From contig JACJXW010000012.1 of the NCBI GenBank assembly GCA_020636405.1, positions 1-64,000 on the forward strand: a stretch of 64,000 nucleotides of DNA, read 5' to 3'. Source of the DNA: Lewinellaceae bacterium. GTDB taxonomy: Bacteria > Bacteroidota > Bacteroidia > Chitinophagales > Saprospiraceae. How positions within the stretch are numbered: position 1 is the stretch's first letter; the number at the start of each line of letters is the position of its first letter. This document shows, piece by piece, positions 53,401-60,322 of the stretch. Position numbers and translations under genes: made by a program. The notes under the pieces were generated by a model that was given only the letters and a program-made list of their open reading frames with translations, did not search any database and was not told the DNA's origin.

Positions 53401-53667
53401 ACGGTTGTCGATTATGGAATGGGGGTCCTCCGGATCGTGTTGATACACTTTAAACTGAGCGCCATCGAAACGACACAGGCCATCGGTGGTGCCAATCCAA
53501 ACGAAACCGTCTTTTCCCTTTTTGATGAACCGGATAACGTTTCCCGGCAGGCCATCTTCCACGGTAAACTGCGCCCCTTTTTCAAATTTAAATTGCGCCT
53601 CACCCTTTGCTGCCGGAACAAGGAACATCCAAAAAGCCAACCCGCGCACAAGAGCTTTTCGACGCAT
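50497..53667 (-). CDS. Beta-propeller LytS-type sensor histidine kinase
   Basis: 1056 residues. Signal/anchor at 1-25; reg_prop propeller repeats to ~690 (IRFIKKGKDGFVWIGTTDGLCRFDG and similar); Y_Y_Y domain ~700-790; membrane helix ~798-818 (IVGALALAALLGYRLY); His_kinase domain with phospho-His H858 in MNPHFLFNSLNS; and a HATPase part with PPMLIQPYVENAIWHG and DNGIG. The periplasmic propeller should sense a ligand, often a polysaccharide in this class, and the kinase passes phosphate to the LytTR regulator. It starts 18 bp after the PLP decarboxylase gene. Confidence 0.93.
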   Translation of the reverse strand: MRRKALVRGLAFWMFLVPAAKGEAQFKFEKGAQFTVEDGLPGNVIRFIKKGKDGFVWIGTTDGLCRFDGAQFKVYQHDPEDPHSIIDNRTLCMAVDTHEIWVGTHVGLSRLDLATEKFTHYQFNEKGKLDKLQREDGQQIHSLLKDRNGTLWVGTRYWGLARYLPEKDDFKMYRGDQNEVAKYFPEPKSIHNILSLEQHRFNDSIIWAGTSHGVLEVNKYADTFEWLAFNLEIPIEKRWGNVFKNMYHHSDGLVYTGNWGGGVFVFNPGRRFVKLMDVRGHPSEKVLLTGMNNMVEKSDEEFWITTGSGLALYHSGKKEVTFYKLNSEEQIYGVEFIDEQHRAWAKSGEGVFVFDPLLQQFDVFSFKHLNGAGAGLVFNIVEWKSPNELIIAPRGTPGVLHYNQESRDWSLSKAPDALLGEGAQLHTRHVAWSPEGELTLCYFGGILLYNPNTRTFRPFPSLPPVKLRRFQRLLWDSQGRLWVATFDEGICRWDPQTKRWRVFREEIRSKGPNLLSMSFNYPMEDSRSNIWFKREQGFGVYLSRQDSFIEVNYSQQPDRCFLHINNLVEDHKGRVWMNSTDGLIGYAEVAHPEKGLAWKMDMNQLPNIYVKDIWELRIDPKGDIWGWGEKALAHVSAEDLSVTQYDFKYGGDNSNYSTFEILSSGAFAFGGKRQITLAEPDELRYNQEAPQPYLTGIDILEEAYSGPVAAPNLHSLTLRHWQNFFSFDFSAKGYTFGKQNRFRYRLKGFDEHWIMAKGRRNANYTNVPSGEYVFQLQAANNEGVWNETLYELPVFIATPWWKRWWAIVGALALAALLGYRLYRYRVGQIRKEEKLKAEFEKCLADVEMSALRAQMNPHFLFNSLNSIDSFIIKNETRKASEYLNNFARLIRLILQNSRTNYVSLKDELEAIELYLQMENLRFRDKFTYEIRVDENVDPSLVDIPPMLIQPYVENAIWHGLMHKEDKSLGKVVFSVCRENGYLKCVIEDNGIGREKAREIKARRPLRGQQSYGMRITRDRIDIINKLYNSNTSVQVIDLKDKQQNPLGTRVELCIPV

Positions 53668-53685
53668 AATTGTCTGATAAATAGC

Positions 53686-55065
53686 TTAGAACCCTACTAA
53701 TTTAAAACTTTTTTCCTGCTTTGCAATGCGGGCCATCGCTTCCACGCATACCTCTACATCTTCCTCCGTAGTCGCCCAGGATGAAACGCTGATGCGCATC
53801 ACGTGACGGCCATGCCAGGTAGTGCTGCCACACCAACAGGTGCCCTCCCGCTGTAGCTCCGCAATGACCCGGCGGGTCAGCTCATCGGTGCCAAAGGAGA
53901 CCAGCACCTGGTTGAGGTTGACCTCATTGAGTACCTCGAAGCCGGCTCGTTTCAGTTTTTTGGCAAAAAGGGCGGCGTGGCGGCAGGAGCGTTCTATCAG
54001 CTCGGCTACTCCCGACCTGCCCAACGCATACAGCGCTGCCCAGGCCTCGGCCCCTCTTGCCCGCCTCGACATTTCCGGCGTGAAGGCATAGGGTTCCCGC
54101 TCTTCCTGGGGAGGAATATACGCGGCGTTGATCGACATAGCGGCCCTTAGGTTATGTGGATCCCGGCAGATGACTACGCCACTGTCATACGGCACGTTGA
54201 GCCACTTGTGCAGGTCGGTCGCCCAGGAGTCGGCAAGATCATATCCTTTCAGTTGGCTCACCAACTGCGGTGAAGCGGCGCCCCAAAGGCCGAAGGCGCC
54301 ATCGATGTGCACCCATGCGCCGCGGGCCCGCGCCATTTTCGCGATTTCATACAAGGGGTCTATAGCGCCGGAGTTGACATTACCCGCCTGCAGGCAAACA
54401 ATGGTCATATCATCCAACGGAGGCAATTGATCCGGTAACATCTCTCCTTCGCTATTGATCGGCACCCGGATTACCCGTTCACTGCCAAATCCTAACAAAG
54501 AAAGCGCTTTCAAAGGGCTGACATGGACTTCTTCGCCGACCACTACCTTTATCTCCGGAGCGCCGTAAAGCCCTTCCGCCTCAACATTCCACCCCTTACG
54601 CTGCAACAGGGCATGGCGGGCTGCCGCCAGCCCACAGAAGTTGGCCATAGTAGCTCCGGTAACGAAGCCTACTCCCGCCTCCTGCGGCAGGCCCAGCACT
54701 TCCAGCAACCATTGGGCAGCTACTTCCTCAAGCTTAGCGGCCAGGGGAGAGGTAACCTTCAGCCCTGCGTTCTGGTCCCAGGCGGCCGCCACCCAATTAG
54801 CAGCAACCGCCACGGGCAGGCTGCCACCGATGACAAAGCCGAAATACCGGCCGCCAGTATTGCCGACCGCCGCCGGAGAACCCACTTCATCCAGCAATCG
54901 AATGACTTCTTCCGGATCCGTAGGGGCCTCAGGTAACTGGAAGCCCAATCGGCCCAGCTCTTTAATAGCGTTGGGAGCAGGAAAGGGCCGCCGTGCAGGC
55001 TGGCCTTCCAGGTAGTTGATGCTCTGCCGGGCAGCAAATTCCAATAAAGCTTTTGTTGATTCCAT
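53686..55065 (-). CDS. PLP-dependent group II amino acid decarboxylase family protein
   Basis: 459 residues. PLP-binding Lys287 is in DSWATDLHKWLNVPYD, Asp255 in WVHIDGAFGLW, and the substrate/cofactor segment is FVTGATMANFCGLAAAR. The family includes aromatic-L-amino-acid, glutamate and related decarboxylases. The substrate cannot be read from sequence, but the early GGRYFGFVIGG segment fits the aromatic/tyrosine type. It is 18 bp upstream of the sensor kinase and in the same direction, so the three genes may form one transcript. Confidence 0.9.
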   Translation of the reverse strand: MESTKALLEFAARQSINYLEGQPARRPFPAPNAIKELGRLGFQLPEAPTDPEEVIRLLDEVGSPAAVGNTGGRYFGFVIGGSLPVAVAANWVAAAWDQNAGLKVTSPLAAKLEEVAAQWLLEVLGLPQEAGVGFVTGATMANFCGLAAARHALLQRKGWNVEAEGLYGAPEIKVVVGEEVHVSPLKALSLLGFGSERVIRVPINSEGEMLPDQLPPLDDMTIVCLQAGNVNSGAIDPLYEIAKMARARGAWVHIDGAFGLWGAASPQLVSQLKGYDLADSWATDLHKWLNVPYDSGVVICRDPHNLRAAMSINAAYIPPQEEREPYAFTPEMSRRARGAEAWAALYALGRSGVAELIERSCRHAALFAKKLKRAGFEVLNEVNLNQVLVSFGTDELTRRVIAELQREGTCWCGSTTWHGRHVMRISVSSWATTEEDVEVCVEAMARIAKQEKSFKLVGF

Positions 55066-55229
55066 TTTTGCATTATCAATGATTCACTGGCAATGTAATA
55101 TGCCTGCCCCATATAAGTGTTCCCTCTTTATCCTGTGGTTCACCTTATCTATTGAACAGCCGTTTTGCCTGAGTGAGGCCAATAAAAATTTCTACCTTTG
55201 AAAATACCGAAAACATACTCCTTTAAGAT

Positions 55230-56405
55230 ATGCTAACCTCCGCCCTATATGTGCTTACCGTCCTTTGCCTGCTGGTCGTACTATCAGAATGGCTGGTGCG
55301 GGAGACCGTCCTGCGCGGCCTGGGAACGGCGCTGCTGGTCATCGTCCTGACAGCAGTAGTAGCCAACATCGGCATCCTGCCCACAGGTTCCTCCGAAGAA
55401 CACCCTGTGCCGGCCTATGAAGCCATCTTTTCCTACCTTGCCCCTATTTCCATCTTCTGGCTGCTGCTGCGGGTGAATCTCAAAGACGTGCTGGCGGCAG
55501 GCCTGCCTATCGTCTTCCTTTTCCTCGTCGGTTCGCTGGCGACAACCCTGGGTGCCGTTGCCGGTATGTGGCTGGTCAACGGGCCTCAGTCCATCGGCCC
55601 GCTCTATAACGCCGTTGGCGGAATGTTCGTAGGCACCTATACCGGCGGAAGTATCAATTTCAACGCTCTGGCGCTGCACTACGAGGTGATGAGGGAAGGG
55701 GTGCTCTACGGGGGCTCTGTGGCCGTCGACAACATACTGACCACCCTATGGATGGTAGCCACCCTGGCGCTTCCCCGCCTGCTGGCGCCGCTGTGGCCCC
55801 GGCGGGAGGGAGCGGGCGCTCAAAGAGAAAACCCTTCCCTGGGCATCGAAGAAGATACGGAGCACCTGCATCCCATCGACCTGGGGCTCGTCCTCGCCCT
55901 GGGTATGGGTGCGCTGCTGGCCTCCAACCTGCTGGCAGAATGGGCCGGTGAGCTGGGTTATGTGGTGCCGTCTATCATCATCATTACGCTATTGGCGCTG
56001 ATTATTGCCCAATTCCCCATCGCCAAAAGACTGAAGGGCGCGCAGGCGATGGGCATGTTCTCAGTATACCTCTTTCTTGCGGTGATCGGAGCCTTTTGCG
56101 ACATCCAGGCCCTCCAAAGCCTGGGGTTACTGGGCCTTACGCTTTTCGGTTTCGCCATGACCACCGTGTTTGTGCACGGGTTGGCGACCTTCGGCGCCGC
56201 TCGCCTGATGAAAATGGACCTCGATATGGCGGCGGTGGCTTCCCAGGCCAACGTCGGCGGCGGCACCTCCGCGCTGGCGCTGGCCCGCGGCATCGGCCGC
56301 AACGACCTGGTGCTGCCAGCAGTACTGCTGGGTTCCCTGGGCAATGCCCTCGGCACGTTTCTGGGTTTTTGGGCAGCAGGGCAGTTGCTGCCGGGGCTGG
56401 GGTGA
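55230..56405 (+). CDS. DUF819 family membrane protein
   Basis: 391 residues with about 10-11 membrane helices. DUF819 features: LPTGSSEEHPVPAYEAIFSYLAPISIFWLLL near the N-terminus, GGMFVGTYTGGSINFNALA, and ASQANVGGGTSALALARG near the C-terminus. The two Gly-rich half-helices resemble those of secondary transporters. The substrate is unknown. Divergent from the decarboxylase gene. Confidence 0.92.
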   Translation: MLTSALYVLTVLCLLVVLSEWLVRETVLRGLGTALLVIVLTAVVANIGILPTGSSEEHPVPAYEAIFSYLAPISIFWLLLRVNLKDVLAAGLPIVFLFLVGSLATTLGAVAGMWLVNGPQSIGPLYNAVGGMFVGTYTGGSINFNALALHYEVMREGVLYGGSVAVDNILTTLWMVATLALPRLLAPLWPRREGAGAQRENPSLGIEEDTEHLHPIDLGLVLALGMGALLASNLLAEWAGELGYVVPSIIIITLLALIIAQFPIAKRLKGAQAMGMFSVYLFLAVIGAFCDIQALQSLGLLGLTLFGFAMTTVFVHGLATFGAARLMKMDLDMAAVASQANVGGGTSALALARGIGRNDLVLPAVLLGSLGNALGTFLGFWAAGQLLPGLG

Positions 56406-56415
56406 GGGGTTTTGG

Positions 56416-56485
56416 AAGTCGGAAGTGCGAAATGGGAAGTCGGAAAGCGGACATCAGGAACACCAGAAACCCAGGAACTCGGGAA
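56416..56485. repeat. Tandem heptamers followed by 9-mer units
   Basis: Five 7-bp units AAGTCGG, AAGTGCG, AAATGGG, AAGTCGG, AAAGCGG fill 56416-56450. After a few bases come 9-mer-like units CAGGAACAC and CAGAAACCC. The first family recurs at 25133-25207 and the second at 49632-49712. It starts 10 bp after the DUF819 stop codon. Confidence 0.7.
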
Positions 56486-56657
56486 GGCGGAAGTTTACCC
56501 GGCAGGAACGCGAAGTCGGGACAACAAGAACAACTGGGATCCCTGGCGCCTTTTTCTCCAATCCTGTCCTGACCAAAATCAGTATTTCTGCTGACCCTTA
56601 TCATTCCACTCTTAGGGCGAATAGAGTAGATTAATGGGTTGAACAAACCGCATTATT

Positions 56658-56876
56658 ATGTTCCAACTAGAGATTCATAAGCTAATATTGCGGTATTACC
56701 TGATGATGCTGGTCACCATTATTACCGTTTACACCGGTCAAATGTGGTTGATCGCAGTAGTGATGGCCATTGCCATCAGTGCTGTTCTGGGGTACCGCTT
56801 TGGAGGAACCGAAGAGAAAGGCAAGGTGGTCCGGCTGGAAGCTTCACCGGAAAAAACCGCCCGGAAAGCTGGTTGA
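56658..56876 (+). CDS. Small two-helix membrane protein
   Basis: 72 residues. A membrane hairpin at about 13-50 (YYLMMLVTIITVYTGQMWLIAVVMAIAISAVL split by a short turn), then a charged cytosolic tail. The hydrophobic pattern makes it a plausible real gene, although no homologue is recognised. It stands alone between the heptamer repeat and amrS. Confidence 0.5.
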   Translation: MFQLEIHKLILRYYLMMLVTIITVYTGQMWLIAVVMAIAISAVLGYRFGGTEEKGKVVRLEASPEKTARKAG

Positions 56877-57029
56877 CCAGCCCTTCTCGCCGGGGTTTAA
56901 CAGCTGCCTTTTGAAGGTAAGGGAAGGAGGCCTTTTTGTCCCTATTGCCGCCAACTATAGAGCCCCCTGACGGTTATCATTGTTTTTTATCTTTCAATAT
57001 CTCACCTTAAGTGTAAATTGATCCTTCGC

Positions 57030-58091
57030 ATGCACGAAGCCATTCTCTACGAACCTATGGAGAAAAAGGCCGTTCGATGTACGGCCTGTAAGATCCGTTG
57101 CGTCGTCAAGCCGGGAGGGGCAGGCGTTTGCGGCGTACGGCAGAATATGGACGGCAAGCTCTACCTGCTCGTCTACGGGAAAGCCTCCGCGGTGAATATC
57201 GACCCCATTGAAAAAAAACCGCTGTATCATTTCCTGCCCGGCTCACAGATCTTCTCTATTGGCACCATTGGCTGCAACTTCGCCTGCAGCTTCTGCCAGA
57301 ACTGGGACATCTCGCAGCTCGCCCGGACTCTCCGGGAACAACTGATGAAGGAAAAACACATCCAAGACATCGAAATGGAAGTCGGTCAATACGGTTACGA
57401 ATTGTCTCCGGAAAGGGCAGTTGGCCTGTGCCTCGAGAAAAAGGTGCCCTCCATTGCGTATACTTACAACGAACCCGTCATCTTTTTCGAATACCTGCAC
57501 GACATTTCCACCCTGGCCCGCCAACATGGCATCCGTACTGTTTTTGTCAGCAACGGCTACGAATCGGAAGAAGCCCTCGAACAAGCCGGCGGATACCTCG
57601 ACGCCATGAACATCGACCTGAAGTCCTTCCGGGATGAATTCTATAAAAAGCTCTGTAAGGCCCGGCTGCAACCGGTACTGGACACCATCAGGGAAGTCCA
57701 TAAAAAAGGCATCTGGCTGGAAGTCACCACCCTCGTCATCCCCGGCCAGAACGACTCGAAAGGCGAGCTCCGAGAGATTGCCGGTTTCCTCGCTTCGATC
57801 AGCCCGGACATTCCCTGGCACATTTCCGCCTTCCATCCGGCTTACCAAATGAAAGACGTGCCCTACACCAGCCGGACAACACTGGAAAAGGCATATGACA
57901 TTGGGCTGGCAGCAGGGTTGAGATACATTTACCTGGGGAATATCCAGGATGAAGAGCGGTCGACGACCTATTGCCCCAACTGCGGAGCTGCCCTGATCCG
58001 GCGAACAGGTTACCGCACCACGCTGGAGCATTCTTTTAGCAACGGGCGATGCCTCCGTTGCCGCACCAAAATTTCAGGCATATGGCAGTGA
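57030..58091 (+). CDS. amrS: AmmeMemoRadiSam system radical SAM enzyme
   Basis: 353 residues from ATG 57030; an in-frame TTG at 57018 is the weaker choice. A Cys-rich N-terminus (C17-x2-C20-x3-C24-x9-C34) is followed by the radical SAM cluster C82-x3-C86-x2-C89 in GTIGCNFACSFCQNW, then AYTYNEPVIFFEY and AMNIDLKSF. The C-terminus ends in a zinc ribbon with two CxxC pairs (YCPNCGAA and CLRCRTK). The reaction is unknown. It overlaps amrB by 10 bp, a strong sign of coupled translation. Confidence 0.93.
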   Translation: MHEAILYEPMEKKAVRCTACKIRCVVKPGGAGVCGVRQNMDGKLYLLVYGKASAVNIDPIEKKPLYHFLPGSQIFSIGTIGCNFACSFCQNWDISQLARTLREQLMKEKHIQDIEMEVGQYGYELSPERAVGLCLEKKVPSIAYTYNEPVIFFEYLHDISTLARQHGIRTVFVSNGYESEEALEQAGGYLDAMNIDLKSFRDEFYKKLCKARLQPVLDTIREVHKKGIWLEVTTLVIPGQNDSKGELREIAGFLASISPDIPWHISAFHPAYQMKDVPYTSRTTLEKAYDIGLAAGLRYIYLGNIQDEERSTTYCPNCGAALIRRTGYRTTLEHSFSNGRCLRCRTKISGIWQ

Positions 58092-58855
58092 AAACCAGGA
58101 AAGCGGCCGTTGCCGGCTATTTTTATCCGGCGGACCAGGCACAGCTCCTCGCTGAGCTGGCCGGTTTTATGGATCAGGTACCAGCCTGGCAATGGGACAG
58201 GCCCCTGAAGGCGCTGATCGTCCCGCACGCCGGCTACCGGTACTCTGGCCAGGTGGCGGCCTATGCCTACGCATTATTGAAAAATTATCCGGACAAGTGG
58301 AAAAAGGTGGTGGCCATCGGCCCGGCACACACGCTGCTGATGCACCAACTGGCCACAGATGCCAATGATTATTGGGAAACCCCATTGGGCAAGGTCAGGA
58401 TACTGCACGACGGGTTTGCCCAGCGGGAATCCGCCCATATAAAAGAGCACTGCCTGGAAGTGCAACTCCCGTTCCTGCAGTACGTGCTCGGTGATTTTCA
58501 ATTCCTTCCGCTGGTGGCCGGCAACATCGCCCCCAAAGCCTACTGCCGGGCCGTCCAGGGATCCCTGGGCGATGACAGCTTATTGCTCATCAGCTCCGAC
58601 CTCAGCCACTTCTACGACTATGAAACCGCCTGTGATATCGACAGGGCCACCAACCTGTCCATAGAAATGTTGGACTATGAACATATGGAACAGAAAGGTA
58701 TTGCGTGTGGTAAGATCCCTATCCTGATGGCGATGGAAATCGCCCGGGAGAACGATTGGCAGTGCAGGTTGCTCCACTACTGCAATTCCGGCGATGTGAG
58801 CCGCGACCGCGAAAATGTGGTAGGGTATGCCAGTTTTGGTTTCTTTCAGGCCTAG
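58082..58855 (+). CDS. amrB: AmmeMemoRadiSam system protein B (MEMO1 family)
   Basis: 257 residues from ATG 58082, overlapping the end of amrS. MEMO family signatures: AVAGYFYPAD, LIVPHAGYRYSGQVAAYAY, VAIGPAHTLL, LLISSDLSHFYDYE and a C-terminal CNSGDVSRD segment. The conserved histidines in PHAGY and GPAHT correspond to metal ligands in human MEMO1 (family knowledge). The usual third component, AmrA, is not adjacent. Confidence 0.93.
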   Translation: MAVKTRKAAVAGYFYPADQAQLLAELAGFMDQVPAWQWDRPLKALIVPHAGYRYSGQVAAYAYALLKNYPDKWKKVVAIGPAHTLLMHQLATDANDYWETPLGKVRILHDGFAQRESAHIKEHCLEVQLPFLQYVLGDFQFLPLVAGNIAPKAYCRAVQGSLGDDSLLLISSDLSHFYDYETACDIDRATNLSIEMLDYEHMEQKGIACGKIPILMAMEIARENDWQCRLLHYCNSGDVSRDRENVVGYASFGFFQA

Positions 58856-58864
58856 ATGCCAGCC

Positions 58865-58913
58865 CTCAAACAAGCCCGGTACCTGGCATCAACCGGAACC
58901 AGGCTTGTTTGAG
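58865..58913 (+). terminator. Hairpin after amrB
   Basis: CTCAAACAAGCC (58865-58876) is a perfect 12-bp reverse complement of 58902-58913. The stem continues inward with GGT/ACC and CC/GG around a CATCAA loop. It is 10 nt after the amrB stop. Purines, not Ts, follow. Confidence 0.7.
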
Positions 58914-59031
58914 AAAAGGACAATTAATCTTTTTCCGCTGTAGGCGGTTTGAGCTCGAATCCCATCTGCATCATCAAGGAGAGGGAGTTCATTTCTTCCT
59001 CTGAAACACACATTTAAATTTAGCCAAATGG

Positions 59032-59060
59032 TTGGATCTGCTGCTTTATTGCTATTTTAG
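59032..59060 (+). promoter_or_regulatory. Probable promoter of lipoprotein hydrolase gene
   Basis: TTG at 59032-59034, an 18-nt spacer, TATTTTAG at 59053-59060 (one mismatch to TAnnTTTG). 21 bp before the start codon. Confidence 0.5.
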
Positions 59061-59081
59061 ATCATTCAAAAAGTCAGACAA

Positions 59082-60290
59082 ATGAATACCCTCCGCCAAT
59101 TATTGATTCCATTGTCCTTTTTGGCCACTGTGATGCTTTTTACAAACTGTAAAAGTACCAGCTCGGTGCCATCTCCAACCGAAACAGTAGAAGCCCCTGC
59201 TGCCGAAGACGCCATTCTTCAGTCCATCCTGAAAGAAAGGATGGAAGAAGCTGGACAACAAAAGCTAGCAGAAGAACCCATTTCGGGATTTGTCCAGGGG
59301 CAACAGGGTTCCAAATTTTCGAAGGTCCCCATTTATTACGCCACTGACCGGGAACCCACCGGTGACAGCAACCCTTACCTGTTCTATAGCGGGGAACGCA
59401 GCACGAAGGGGCTGCGCTTCGGCAAGTGCCTGGTGACCATCCCCAAGATCCACCAGCTCGGCGAGATCGAGCGCCCCTCCTGGTGGAGCCTGGAATTCAG
59501 CGAAGACCCGGAAGAGCATATCATTCTTAAAGAGATAGAGCCCATGGGGGAAAATGACTTTTTCTCGGAGCTCAATTTAAAAGCCCGCCTGGCGGACAAA
59601 CAGGAAGCTTTGGTTTTCATCCATGGCTACAACACCTCCTTCGATGAGGCGGTCCTTCGTGCAGCACAAGTGGCTTATGATGTGAGCTTTAAGGGCATTC
59701 CCATCCTCTACAGCTGGCCCTCCCAGGGCAGCCTGCTCGGGTACTGGGCAGATGGGGAGAATAATGCCTGGTCGGTACCTCACCTCGAGCATTTTCTGGA
59801 AGAGCTGGCCCAGCAAAACTGCTGGGATAAGATCCATATCATTGCCCACAGCATGGGTAACCGGACCCTTACCAAATCTCTGATCGCCCTGGCTAAAAAA
59901 GACCCGGGGAAACGCCTTTTCGGCCAGGTCATCCTCGCGGCGCCCGATGTGAACGCTAAAGAATTCGTCCAGGAGATCGCCCCTGTGATCCGAAAAACGG
60001 CCAACAACGTCACGCTTTATGCTTCCTCCAAAGATAAAGCCCTGGTCGCTTCCCAGCAGTTCAATAAAGTGCCCCGGGCCGGCGAAGGAGGGAAAAACCT
60101 GATCGTTGTCGAGACGGTTGAAACGGTTGACGCCTCCTCCATCGATACCGATTTCCTGGGCCACAACTACTTCGCCAATACCTGGCTGCTGATCAACGAC
60201 CTCTATAAGGTGCTCAATAAAGGATGGAATGCAGAACAGCGAAAGCTGAAGGATGGCCGGAAAAACAATAAAAAGTATTGGGCTTTTTAG
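59082..60290 (+). CDS. DUF900-type alpha/beta hydrolase lipoprotein
   Basis: 402 residues. The lipobox Cys follows the signal (VMLFTNCKS). The core resembles DUF900 hydrolases: VPIYYATDREPTGD, LVFIHGYNTSFDEAVLRAAQ, PILYSWPSQGS, and the nucleophile elbow IIAHSMGNRTL with Ser present. VILAAPDVNAKEF is also family-typical. It should be an esterase or lipase-like enzyme held at the membrane. The SNF2 gene starts 32 bp after it, so both may be on one transcript. Confidence 0.88.
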   Translation: MNTLRQLLIPLSFLATVMLFTNCKSTSSVPSPTETVEAPAAEDAILQSILKERMEEAGQQKLAEEPISGFVQGQQGSKFSKVPIYYATDREPTGDSNPYLFYSGERSTKGLRFGKCLVTIPKIHQLGEIERPSWWSLEFSEDPEEHIILKEIEPMGENDFFSELNLKARLADKQEALVFIHGYNTSFDEAVLRAAQVAYDVSFKGIPILYSWPSQGSLLGYWADGENNAWSVPHLEHFLEELAQQNCWDKIHIIAHSMGNRTLTKSLIALAKKDPGKRLFGQVILAAPDVNAKEFVQEIAPVIRKTANNVTLYASSKDKALVASQQFNKVPRAGEGGKNLIVVETVETVDASSIDTDFLGHNYFANTWLLINDLYKVLNKGWNAEQRKLKDGRKNNKKYWAF

Positions 60291-60322
60291 CCTGGGCCTT
60301 TACACCAATTTACCTCTCAACA

